From Dimorphilus gyrociliatus (lineage: Eukaryota > Annelida > Polychaeta > Dinophilidae), in contig CAJFCJ010000002.1 of the NCBI GenBank assembly GCA_904063045.1, positions 1,168,185-1,232,184 on the forward strand: DNA of 64,000 bases. The letters are read 5' to 3'. A model generated the notes under the pieces. It had not been told where the DNA came from. It searched no databases and was given only the letters and a program-made list of their open reading frames with translations. Every line of letters begins with the position of its first letter. Within the stretch, counting starts at the first letter, position 1. The position numbers were made by a program, and so were the translations under genes. Shown in pieces: positions 38,869 through 52,100 of the stretch.

Positions 38869-39695
38869 AGCATTCCGTAAATTAACATAATGATTTTGCA
38901 TGTTTTATGTTGGTATACTTATTTCTAAAAAAAAAATAACTGTGTTGTTGGGTCGGTTGATTCGGGATATTTTTTAAGATATTTATCTTCACTATTTTTT
39001 TTATTTAATATCAAATTGATAAAAATAAATTGTTATTACAAGGTCTTATATACACCTAACATTGATTATCTTTTATCATCTCTTATCAGTTGCTACATTG
39101 GCAACTTCTACAGCGGTCAGTTACATTTAAAATCTATTAATTTGGACAACCTAAATAGTTTGGGATAGAAGTTACTTTCTGATATTTATTGACTCCGAAT
39201 TAATATATACAATTGTATGTTTATAGCCAAATAGTAAATCATCTGAATTGTTTGGTTTGATATTAATCATTGGGGAATAAAAATTATAGGTAAGTAGTAT
39301 TGAAAAAAGCCTGGTTACTGTTCATAAATTGACAATGAAATTTCGAGATCGTGAATAGCGTGCTCATGTAAGGCAAATCGTTCTTCTATAGGTTCTGCCA
39401 AAATATAATTGTTGGCCTTTTCGTATTAAAGCCACCTATTTTCTTTATCTCAATACAACAATGGCGATCAATGCTTTAGTATTGAAATATTTCGTGTCGT
39501 ATACTGTATAAAATTGTTGACTAAATATACTTCCTTCTGATCAACGATACTAGTTGATGGGAAGTCTGTGCTCAAGTTATATCGATAAGAGATATATATA
39601 TATATACATATACATATATATATATATTAAATATGTATATATATAATTTATATTGAATTATTACTAGGAAAAAAAACTACTAACGAAAAACAACA
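38869..39695. other. Intergenic region before the Src-family gene
   Basis: AT-rich; no gene seen. It has a TATACTGTATA palindrome (39500-39510) and a TA-rich stretch (39592-39650). It should contain the kinase promoter. Confidence 0.45.
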
Positions 39696-41399
<1,704 letters not shown>

Positions 41400-42079
41400 T
41401 TTTTCATTATATAAACAATAACAAGAAAAATCTGCTTTCAAAAATCACCGAAAACTTTTAATGGACGCGATTTTTTTGTCTTTCTACGTGATCTTACATA
41501 ATAATTTAGATTTATTAGAAAAGGATATTTTCCGCTTAGAGTATAGATGGATGCTTGCTTCTCTACCTTTCATTGAAAATTTTGGATTACTATGCCTTTT
41601 AATCAGAGTAATGGTTTTGTATCTGTTTCCTTTTTTTTTAAGAGAAAGGACCATGTTTACCATTAACAAATACACAAATAGTATCCTATATGTGTATTTG
41701 TTTATATTTCTTCCATTGTAATTTGTTACAATCTCTTTTCCTATAAGAGACTAATTTAAACAATAATCTCTTCTTCCATACTTATCTTTTCTCAATACAA
41801 TTTTCAATTGTTACATTGAATTCTTTTATTTTTCTTACCTGAATTTTCAATGAATGGCGTATACGGATTTAGAATTTTATAATACATCACTATTCATACT
41901 AGTGTATGACATACTTTCCTAAAAAAAATGTCGTACTTTATTGAGACAATGAGTCATATTCTTTTTATAGCAAAGGGAGTTTACTTTTAATACTAGTTTA
42001 CACGATTCAATGCGAATTATATTGATGTAGGAAATCAACTGAAATCACGAAGCATAAAATAAAAACAATACTTTATTGT
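41400..42079. other. Convergent intergenic region, kinase 3' UTR
   Basis: AT-rich DNA after the kinase stop; the open frames in it have no family features. It ends at the 3' end of the minus-strand twinfilin gene, whose AATAAA is at 42072-42077. Confidence 0.5.
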
Positions 42080-43567
42080 TCATTCTTTTTTTATATTTCT
42101 TGGAGCTCTACCAGCCGGACCTTTAGGTTTGGCGAATTTTTGCTTAACAATGTTCTTCTTCGGGTGAACTTCGTCGTAGATGAAATCCTTAGTAATTTCT
42201 TCCGCAGCATCAACCTCAATCTGAAAATAGGTTAAAAACATAATTAGAACTGTAATAAAAGTAATATGAGTCAAATTATTTGGTAATTTTATCTACCTTC
42301 TTTATTATTTCCATTCCTAAGCTTTCTTCGATGTTATCGATAAAAGGAGCTTTACAACTACTATATAACATCCTCTCCTTTATAGAACATTTGTAGCCAG
42401 GCATTGAGTAAATGAATACAAATTGCTCTAAGTAGTCTCCTTCGTGCGTATGCTTAAAGAGTAATATATGATATCTAGGACTATCAGATGGAGTTCTAGA
42501 ACGTATTTCGTCTATATCAATTGTCTCAGAATGTTCTAACTCGATTGTTTCCCTTTTTATATCAAGGCTCTATGGAAATTTATCATAATAACATAAATTG
42601 TTTGATACTTATAAAAGAAACTCTAACCAATTGAACATAAGTAATTTCCTTGTGCTTTAGCTTATCAAGAGCTGTAAAGGCACTCTGTGAGATTGGGAAA
42701 GCTACACCAGCTAAAGTCTGATGTTTTGAATCGACGTGAACATTAGCTTGAACTTCGGTTTTTTTTATTTCGGCTAACTCTTCTTCGGCTGCAGTTAATG
42801 GAGGAGCAGCGTCCTGGGAAATTGTATGTCGTTTGTAACCTTGAAGACATACATCTTCCTGAAAATTAATGCAATTAATATAAAAGAACACTATTTCTTT
42901 ATAATTCACCACTATTTACCGTATGAGTTCCAAATAACTCGTCCTTTATTTGACTTGCACCAAATTCTTTTTTTACGGTTGCTCTTGTTGCGGCGTAGAG
43001 CATCTTTTGTCTAACTGGGGAGTTATCCGGAGAATAGGCGATAAACAACCAAGTATATGTATCGTTATCCCTGGTATCCATACGATAGAGGATATAACAA
43101 GGTTGTTTATCCTCAAGAAGAGGCAGTATATACTTGTCGTAATCTGAGAAAGATGAAAGTCTTACAAAAGAGAAAATTCTTCTATTTAAAAAAAATCTGT
43201 TTTGTAAGTAAGTTTTAATATGTGTTCTTTTATATTCTGTTGATTTAGGATGCTATATCATAATTAAACAGTAATTTACCTTCATCCCAAGTCCCGGAAG
43301 CTGGTTCATTATGCTCGAGTTCTAATTGCTCCCGTTCTGATTAATAATTATTTGATTGTTAAATTGAAGAGGAATAGGAATAACACGTATCTTTCAACTT
43401 ACCACTATTAATTGATACTTTGATCAGTCTAATTCTCCCATCCTTTGATTGAGCGAAAAAAGAGCGAAGGGAGTCGCTTGCTGTTGATTAATCAGTGTTA
43501 AAATTAAAAAAAAGAAAAAGTCATTAATATAGTCCAACATACCTATGATACCAGTTTGGTGAGACAT
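42080..43567 (-). CDS. TWF1: Twinfilin, actin-monomer binding protein with two ADF-H domains
   Basis: Sequesters ADP-actin monomers and caps barbed ends. Starts MSHQTGI like vertebrate twinfilins. ADF-H 1: [17 protein letters not shown] and [18 protein letters not shown]. Linker: [18 protein letters not shown] 2: [31 protein letters not shown]. The tail [19 protein letters not shown] is the conserved capping-protein/phosphoinositide-binding tail. About six exons. AATAAA begins two bases after the stop (plus 42072-42077), so the 3' UTR is very short. A GGTCACATGACC palindrome lies 76 bases upstream of the start. Confidence 0.95.
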
Positions 43568-43642
43568 AGTCAAACAGAATGTATTAACACACCAAAGATC
43601 TTATAAAAAAAAGAAGCAAAAACTTAAACAGGAAGTTTTCCT

Positions 43643-43654
43643 GGTCACATGACC
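43643..43654. promoter_or_regulatory. GGTCACATGACC palindrome upstream of twinfilin
   Basis: Perfect 12-base inverted repeat containing an E-box of the TCACATGA (MITF/TFE-like) type. Confidence 0.4.
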
Positions 43655-43844
43655 ACACGCCGACGATCCCATAATTCAGTTACAATTTAGTGCCATCTCT
43701 ATGAATATATAAACTTTTGATACCTATTTTTCTTACTGAGAAGTATCGTATAATTTCATATTTTCACTTTAACAAAAGACAGCACGATATTGTTCAATTG
43801 TGTATTTAAAAAATAACTATTCACTCTATATTAAAGAAAAACAA

Positions 43845-45074
43845 CTATTCTCTGTTTAAACCCGTCACTTCTTCGCTGAATTTCCATAGTTGTTTACTCT
43901 TTTCATCATCTTCTGCCACCGGAATAGGAGCTTTTACTGCGCAATCGCTAAAAGATGATACATATTTTAAAAATGAAATACTTTCGTCTGCTATATTAAA
44001 GATATTTTCAAACCTGTAATAGAGGCCAGTCTGCGATCCAACTTCGTTGTTAACAGCGCAGAAAATGGTAGTTTGAGCACCTGAAAAGTGAGTGATGATG
44101 TAGAAATTTATGGAAACAAAAAAGAAACAATTGAAAGAGATATCGCTATTTCTTACCACTTTTAACTGTTTTAGCGAAGGGAGTTATAAAGTAGCTGATA
44201 ATAGTACGGAGTATACCACCTGGGATCACTTCCTTTGCCAAATCGGTAAAAATAACGCCAGGATGCAGACTGTAAGTTGTAACACCAGTTCCCTTGAGTC
44301 TTTTTCCTAACTCTCTTGAAAACATGACATTCATTAGTTTGCTATTAGAATAGGCTCTATAAACTGAGTAAAGTTTTTCATTATTTATGTTCTCAATATC
44401 AAATGTTGCTCTCGAATGCGCTCTGGACGAGACTGTAACAATTCTGGCCGGTGATGATTTCTTTAGTGTATCCAAGAGAAGGTTTGTGAGAAGAAAGTGT
44501 CCAAAGTGATTTACTCCTGCTTGACTTTCTATACCGTCCTCAGTCTTTCGGAACGGTGTCCACATAATTCCAGCGTTATTTACAAGAATATGTAAATAGT
44601 TCTCATTGCTCTTATACTCTTTAACAAAACTTCTTATTGATTTAAAAGACGATAGGTCCAATTTCATGACGATTATTTGATCTGGATTAATATGGGAATC
44701 CTTCAATATATCTGCCTTAGCAGCTTCCGCTCTTTCCGCACTTCTACAAGCCATAAACACACGAGCTCCTATTGAAATAGCATATTGTAAGTTAAAAAGT
44801 GTACAATTTTCGCTATTGCTATCTACCCCTTGATGCTAAGTCTGCAACAGTCTCCTTTCCAATTCCTGCATTTGCTCCAGTAACTATTACATTTTTGCCC
44901 TTCAATGTTTCTTTTCCTGCATACTGACATCCTTGGTTGTAGTCTCTATAAGTAGAGAGCGATAATAGAGACGCAATATCAAATTCAACGTTGAAGAAGA
45001 AATAAAAACCTCATAACATATAATCCAATAGCAAGTGGGAAACTAAGAATCGTTATACGCCTAATAAGAGACAT
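43845..45074 (-). CDS. RDH13-like short-chain dehydrogenase/retinol dehydrogenase
   Basis: NADP(H)-type short-chain dehydrogenase. A hydrophobic N-terminus (ITILSFPLAIGLYVM) may anchor it in a membrane. Cofactor motif: VIVTGANAGIGKET. Then LVNNAGIM, the active-site serine region (VTVSSRAH), and the catalytic YSNSK (family YxxxK). LHPGVIFTDL and the C-terminal ...SKQLWKFSEEVTGL are RDH11-14-like; the DYNQG segment before the core and overall pattern are closest to RDH13, a mitochondrial enzyme. About five exons. Substrate is inferred only. Confidence 0.85.
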
Positions 45075-45577
45075 AATTGGGAATTTTTTATATCCTTTGG
45101 CGACTAATTCTTAGTGTATAAAATTCAGGCGTGGTGGTGATAAGGTGGATCAAAGTTGTGATTAATCTTTAAATTCGTTTGACAAATCAAAAAGATTTCT
45201 TGCAGAGATTTGTAAAAATATTTAACAGAAATTTTCTTTTTGTGAAAGCATATTACAAATGAAGATTATATATTATGACAATACAAATTAAATAGACAAT
45301 TTACTATAAATTATATGATTATAAGTTTATATACTGTTTAATACAGCACAGATAACTTTTTTCGGCAGGCTTTTTTCTTATCTAGTTTGTATTAAATACA
45401 GATTTTATGATTTTCAATTAAAGATAGATAAGTTATCTTCATTTTAATTTCTGTTAAAAATATCTCGCTCATGCTTAAGTTAAAGAAAAATTTAATTTTT
45501 ACAAAAATAAAAGGGCACCAGTTTTAGGTTATCGGTACCGTATAAATCATACATTTATTAAAGCAAAACGAAAACTT
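45075..45577. other. Intergenic region between RDH-like gene and MRPS2
   Basis: About 500 AT-rich bases with no coding signal seen. It should include the RDH-like promoter. Confidence 0.4.
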
Positions 45578-46534
45578 TTATTGTTGCATATTGAAATGTT
45601 CCTTTCCTTTCATAATAGCTTCTTTAAATAGTCTTAAATATAATTGTATAGAGTCTTTACTATCGTCGTTACCAGGTACTGGGTATGTTATTAACCTTGG
45701 ATCAGAATTAGTATCTACGATTCCGACGGTTGGTATATTTAATTTTGCAGCTTCTTTTATTGCAACATGCCTTTCCATTATTGAATTATGTGTATATGGA
45801 AAAATCAACAAATCTGGTAAACGTATAGTTGTACCAAATAACACTGTTGAATTTGTAAATAATCCTCCACTCCAATAGTGACAATGGGCGTATTCTCCAC
45901 ATTCTTGCGCCGTCTTTTGAACTAAAGGTGTTGTTTCTCGATGCCTACTTACGAAAAGAATTACTCCCCCTCTTGATGCAATATGGGCAGTGAAGTTTAA
46001 GGCTGAATGAAGTAGCGGCAAAGTTTGATCTAAATCAATAATATCGCACTGCAAACGATTTCCATAGATATAAGGTGTCATATACTGATTTCGAACACCT
46101 TTTTTATGTCCTAAATGAATTCGATTTTCGAAGAGGTCATTCAAAGTTACCATATCTCGAACTTTAAAAAAATCTTCTTCTTCCAAAGGGTTAATAGATT
46201 TTTTTACATTTGCTGAAGACAATGGTTGAATTGAGAATTTTTTTAATGAATATATATTCAATTTTTAATTACACTTACTATCAGTTGCCAATGATGAGTT
46301 TGTTCTATAAACGTTAAATTGTGTCCGGTACACTGCGAAATTAAAGTATTGATCAGAAACATAGCACATTTACATAAAAAATTGCTTCATCCTAGGAAAA
46401 AAGTCGTTTCTTTGTAATAGCATAGGAAAATATATCATTTAAAACCTTAATAAATTGATAAATAGCTTAATTTCTGAAACATTTAATTAAAATTTCCAAC
46501 CTTTTCTACAACATGCCCTTATAGCTGACGCCAT
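45578..46534 (-). CDS. MRPS2: Mitochondrial small ribosomal subunit protein uS2m
   Basis: Component of the mitochondrial 28S ribosomal subunit. Exon 1 (46534 to about 46502) encodes MASAIRACCRK; exon 2 (about 46334-46282) and a long exon 3 (from about 46211) complete it. The joins keep frame, so the ATG of the longest single-exon reading (46261) is intronic. uS2 motifs: NRIHLGHKKGVRNQYM, IIDLDQTLPLL, GGLFTNS, PDLLIF and IPTVGIVDTNSDP. The N-terminus is basic and targeting-like. AATAAA (plus 45577-45582) overlaps the TAA stop codon. Confidence 0.93.
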
Positions 46535-46827
46535 TTTGATAGTTGTTGATAATGTGCTGCCCTCTGTATTGTTTTTCATATACAAATTTTCACTGATAAT
46601 AGTATCAAAGTTTATTTTTGGAGTAAAAGAGTTATTTCGGACATTGGCATATGTGACATATTAATATCAGAGCATTTACATATAGGCTATATGCACACAA
46701 AAGTTAACAAGCAATTTTTCTTTACTATTAAACAGAATCGTAAGCTGCATCAACTAAAACCCAAAGTTTTCTATATAATCGTTAAAAGTACCAATGTTAT
46801 AAGTTTACCTATGAGATTGAATTGGTA
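46535..46827. other. Intergenic region upstream of MRPS2
   Basis: No gene. A weak CTCF-like site (minus TACAGAGGGCAGC) lies at 46555-46567, close to the MRPS2 start. Confidence 0.4.
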
Positions 46828-48647
46828 CTAGTTCGTACTTGGCGGATAAATTGGACTGTGCGAAGATTGGCGAATTTCACGGCTATCAATTGCAGATTTA
46901 TTCCTGTTAGGAATGAATTCAGAAGCTTCATTTGAAAAATCGTGTGGGTTCTTTGAACTATTCCAATATTTATAATTTCTACCAGTTTGTTCAGTTGTGT
47001 AAGGATGATCTCTATGATACTGGAAATTAGAAGTTGGTTTTTTATAGCCACTATCATAAGAATTATGATATCTCTTTCTGTGATTATATCTGCCATGTGA
47101 GTTAAACATATTTTTATTATTTGAATTGTAATTTTGGCATATTTCAGAGCTGCCATCTTTGGAGGTAGATTGTTGACGAAACATCTCCCTTCGGTTATTC
47201 GTCTCCGTATGAAAGCTATTCTTTTCATATCTAGACTCGAAAGTCACTGTTTGAGTTTCTACGGAAACTTTACTTTTTAACTTTATATTTGTTTCCTTAA
47301 TAATTTGTGAAAGATTTTTCCAAGCTGAACAATATTTGGATTCCCTTCTTATTTGACCAACCGTTGATTTAATGTTATTAAGCTTTCTGGTATTAACAAT
47401 TAGGTTCTGTCTATCAAAAATCTCTACTATGTTTAAAAGACACTTTAATTTTGATTCAATAGAGTACATATAGTGATCTTCTTCAAAATGATCACTTATA
47501 CGATTGATTGCTTTCGAGTAGAACGTTCCACATATTCTTGTATGTTTATAGGTATCTTTCAATTCCTGTTCAATTTCGCTGACAACGTGATCTTGTAAAG
47601 AGTAATAATTATCCATTTTGTTCTCTCTATCATGTTTATTTACTTTTTGCAATTCATCTAAAAATATAATAAATATTTATATGCATTGTTGATTTTTATA
47701 ATTGAGCTCTGTCTACCTGTTCTATTCTTATTCGAATTTGAGCAATTATAGCATAATGAATCTCCATCAGGTTTATTTGATTTTTTTTCTTTATCACTTT
47801 CAATCGACTCCTTTTCAACCTATAATAGAAAGTAATCAAGTTAAAACCATTCTACAATAATTAAATACAGTATTAACTTTCTTATCTTCACTTTGATGAT
47901 TCACTTTTTCTTGAAGCTAACATTAATTAATAAGACATTATTTCTTTTGTAGAAATTCCAATAAAAAATGCTTAAAAACCTTATTACAAGCTTCTAAATG
48001 AGAGGCAAGTATCTCGGGGATGACTATTGCGTCTAGCCTATACAGAAAAAATTATTAGAAAATCTTTAGGGAACGATAAATTTCTCTCGAAAAGAGTTTT
48101 TACTTTTTTGTTTTTGATCCTCCCCGAAAATCCTCCTTTATTATGAATGGGTCGATATCTTCCCGTGGAAATTCAATGGACGTCACAAATTGCACATGAA
48201 ACTTGGTTTTATAGTGATACGGGATAATATGGTGCAAACAAGCTGTGATTGTTTTTCTCAAATGTAAGTCAAAAGCTTCTCTTCATGATGGAAAATAAGT
48301 AAATCGTTATGAATATCATATTTATCAAGGGAACAATGTCTAAGAGAGTGAATTAATTTCTTAGACAAAAGACCTATCGCTTAAAACTTTTTGGCCGATA
48401 ATATAAGTTTCAATTACATCTGAAATTCGAGTAAAAGTGAGAATAATTAAGGTCTTTTTGTACATGAAATACAATGAATAATATAAACTTTAAGATTTAT
48501 GTTCGTCAACCTGCTTGGCAAGTTTTTGCATATCTATTAAGCAAATTAAATAAATTGGTCCTAAAGAACTCGCCTCTTACTAGCCTTTCTTTGAGATTGA
48601 TTATTTAAGTGGTCTTACCTTTTCTCCATATCTGAGCTAAGGAACAT
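46828..48647 (-). CDS. Unrecognised multi-exon protein with disordered C-terminus
   Basis: I do not recognise the family. I infer exons from 48647 (MFLSSDMEK), about 48285-48095 (EAFDLHLRKTITACLHH, then FHVQFVTSIEFPRED), about 48037-47983 (LDAIVIPEILASHLEACNK), 47917-47880, 47821-47718 and 47661-46828. All joins keep frame. The N-terminal part looks folded. Later parts include a CYNC pair and charged coils (KLKCLLNIVEIFDRQNL; WKNLSQIIKETNIKL). The last 100 or so residues are rich in Asn, Tyr, Arg, Ser and His, as in RNA-binding or condensate-forming proteins. No signal peptide or membrane helix. The first exon join is least certain. Confidence 0.55.
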
Positions 48648-49193
48648 AGTAATTTTGTTACAAAGTAGTTTGTAACAGTTTAAAAATGACCTTTCTCAAT
48701 GTTTACCGCGCAGTAATCACTAAAAACAGATAGTATTGTTTGAGCAAAGTGGTAATAACGGCCAGCGCGCCTAGTGGAGATTTTTCAAATTATTTCTGGA
48801 GGTTTCGTCATAGGGTTTCAATTGACGGCTTCTAGAACGGTCTAAAGAAATTGTCCAAATTTACAAATTCATTATTCCCAAATTTTATCTTTCTATCATC
48901 TGATGTTTGCAATTTTCTATGAAAAAAACTTATTTTTCTACGAAAATTCAAAAATGGGCGACGTTGTTGTTTCTTATTCGATACTCAATAAAATGCGATA
49001 ATTTGACAATTTATGAATAATTAAAAATCTGAATAAATGTATAAAATCAAATATGTATGTACAATGCTAAAAAAATGATTTAAAATGAAATGCGATATAG
49101 CTAAAAGCAACAAAAAATAAAAAATAAAAATGTCAAAAAAAAAGGAGTTCGCAAAGGACAATAAAAAAAGGACATAAATGTATAAAAACCTGA
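48648..49193. other. Intergenic region
   Basis: Between two minus-strand genes; AT-rich, no supported ORF. It should hold the promoter of the unrecognised gene and the 3' UTR of the Mcr-like gene. Confidence 0.4.
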
Positions 49194-52100
49194 TTATCTC
49201 TGACTAAAATTTTTGAACAAAAATATAGCTAAAAGAGTTAAAATTAAAATACTAATATTAGAGGCAGTATCAGTTGCAGTATTATAATCCGGACAATACG
49301 GACACTGGAAAGATCCGCAAACTTGGCAAATGTGCAAACCGAATAAACTGTTAGTTTTATACATGCTTAAATTAAACATTCCTGGTTCGTAATAGTCGTA
49401 AATGTGGAGAGAATGTTGAATAGTAACATTGGCAACCGGAAACCATCTATTTGCCGTAAATCGAACACAAGTTGGAACATTCGCTTCTAGAGAATCTATA
49501 TAGAAGACAACCTTCTTATCCAGGTATTCAGCTCTTGCTAAATTTTTTACTGTATGAGATTGAACGTAGGATCGAAGTAGGTCATTCATTATTATATAGC
49601 CTGTTGGTAAATCAACTTCCATTAAAACTAGTCCAGTCTTCTTAGATATATCTGGTCTTGTCCAAGTACCGCATACATCAGCCTCAAAAATTGAGAAATT
49701 TTTACCATATAATCTTAAGTTTTCAAGTTCAATCTGAAAAAATGATTGATTTGGACGGGGAAACTGTTGGAAGCCAAATTCAACGTTCATCTGAGTTTCC
49801 AATTGAATAAGAGCAACTCCAGTTCCTTGGGCTCTTGCTCTTACAGAACCCCATACTTTAGGTATTTCCAGTGTGTGAGTATCAACATAATTAGAGTTGT
49901 TCAGATATACTTCCTTTGTCCAATATTCGGAAGACGTAGATTGGAGAGTAACGAGCATTTTATATAAATGACGATTCGTATCCTTTTTAGATAGATCAGT
50001 AAGAGCCTGTAAAGCAATAGCAGTGTCTTGGGTACCAATAAATCCACCAATGGTATTTCGCATTGTTTGCATCCATTTCATTATTTCTTGAGGTCTAATC
50101 TTTTGATTTAATTTTAAAAACGTCTTTAATGCATAAGAGGTTGCCGCTACAGCAGTACTTTCAGTTGGGTAAATGTTTCTGGGATTTTGGTAAATTATCG
50201 TTGCGACAATCTTAAAAGGATTGCTAGGTATGATATGGTCGGACCAGTATATACCAATACTAGTTTTCTTTGTTGCTTCCAATTGAGATAGACATTCGAA
50301 ACGCATTGAAGATTCACTCTGTGCTAAAGCATAGCAAACAATACACAATTTGAAACTGTCATTTCCATGCTTGACTGTATCATAATTTCGTTCTAAATAG
50401 CTTCGAGCTTTTCGTTTAGCCTGTTCAACATTATTTCTTTCACTTCCAGATATTCCTTCTGCATCATTCAAAGCGATTAGCACATAAGCCGTTAAAGATA
50501 TATTATCTGTATGATTAGACATTCTCTTATCATAAGGTGGTGAAGGATCCACGAAAGATCCGTCAGTTTGTTGTTGCTTTGCTGCCCAATTACCAAGTTT
50601 ATTAATTAGCTCTGGTGGAATATATATATGCAATCGCCAATCAGCCAAATCTGCAAAGTTCAAAGTTTGCAATACGAACGCAGTTAACCAAAGAGAAGGT
50701 GTTCTATTTTCATAATCTCTAAACATTGTAAATGCTCCAATGTCCCTCATATAATAGGAGAATTGCCTTTGCAAAGCAATGTTCACTCCTGTAAGAGCAT
50801 CTTTTAGTACTTCTTTACGAAGTTGATTGGTTTCTTTCAAATATCTTAGATAGTAAATGTTAACTGCAATATTAAATGCATTTTGTTCAGCAGCCCCAAA
50901 AGGTTTTCTCATCATATTCATTGCATTCAAAAAGGGTTTAAAGAAGCCGGTTCCTATTATATCACCAGAAACGGAAACAAAAGCTTTTGCAGATCCAGGT
51001 ACGAAATTATGGTATTGCTGCTCCGGCGTGAAAAAGCGATCAGGGACGATTATCCATAAATCGGGAATAATGTCAGAGCCGGTATTTATCAAGTCTATCA
51101 GGAGTGGAGTATGATAATAGTTTGTTGTACCATCGTATTTTATGTTGAAAGTATGCGATACAGTATCTTTTCCCATGAAAGAGGTTGCGGTCACATAAAC
51201 TGTTACATTTCCCCCTTTAATAGGTGAAATTGGAAAATGAATAGTATACATATCAGAAGCTCTCAAATATATCATTGTTTGGATGTCACCGCGGGTAGTT
51301 CTAGGGTTATACGAATTAACGTAACCATAGTCTTCAACCAGCACAATTCTATAGTCGTCCGAATCGTGAACTGTAACTAGGCATTCCAAATCTTCCGACC
51401 AATAGTTAAATAGAGCAACTCTTAACCCAATTTGTTCACCTCGAATAATATTGACGGGACCTTCGACTTGAATATAAAAGGGTCTTGTACTTTGATGTCG
51501 AGCTGGCATTTCAAGAATTCCTAAACCCTTCTCTCTAGACATTGATACGGCTCCAACAGTCCAGGACATTGGCTCTTTGGGAACGTTAGTTTTCAGATCA
51601 ATCCGTCCATCTGGCTTAACAAAATGAGACATCCATAGCCAGGATCCTTCTTCTTCATAATGCCTATTTAAATGTTTAAAACGATTCAACTCTTTTGTAA
51701 AAATAGAAGGTTCGTCGTTAGGATAACAGCCAAGTTCGTCAACTTCATCAATGCATTGCGACGTATTATCGCATCTTTCGGATATTTTGAAGCAGCTACC
51801 GTCGTTACACGGTAGAAACCCTTGTGTTCTATTACAATTATTTTGTATTCGAGAAACTTTAGCATCGGTGAAAATAATAATTCCTGCGTATTCGAAAGTT
51901 GTGTTAGCATCAACACCGTAGGTTGCAGCTGGGAAATACATTTTTTTGTATATTGCCTCGCCATAATACCAGGTATGACTATCGCTTAGGTTAGCATGCG
52001 AATCGTAAGTTTCAAGTTCTCTTAGAATTTCTGACTCGGTTAAAAATATATTTCCTCCCTTTGACCACATATCATAATCTATTCCAGAAAAGGCAATAAA

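Noticed and set aside
41461-41721. Hydrophobic ORF after the kinase gene
   Set aside because: AT-rich 3' UTR position, no conserved motif, no splice or start support.
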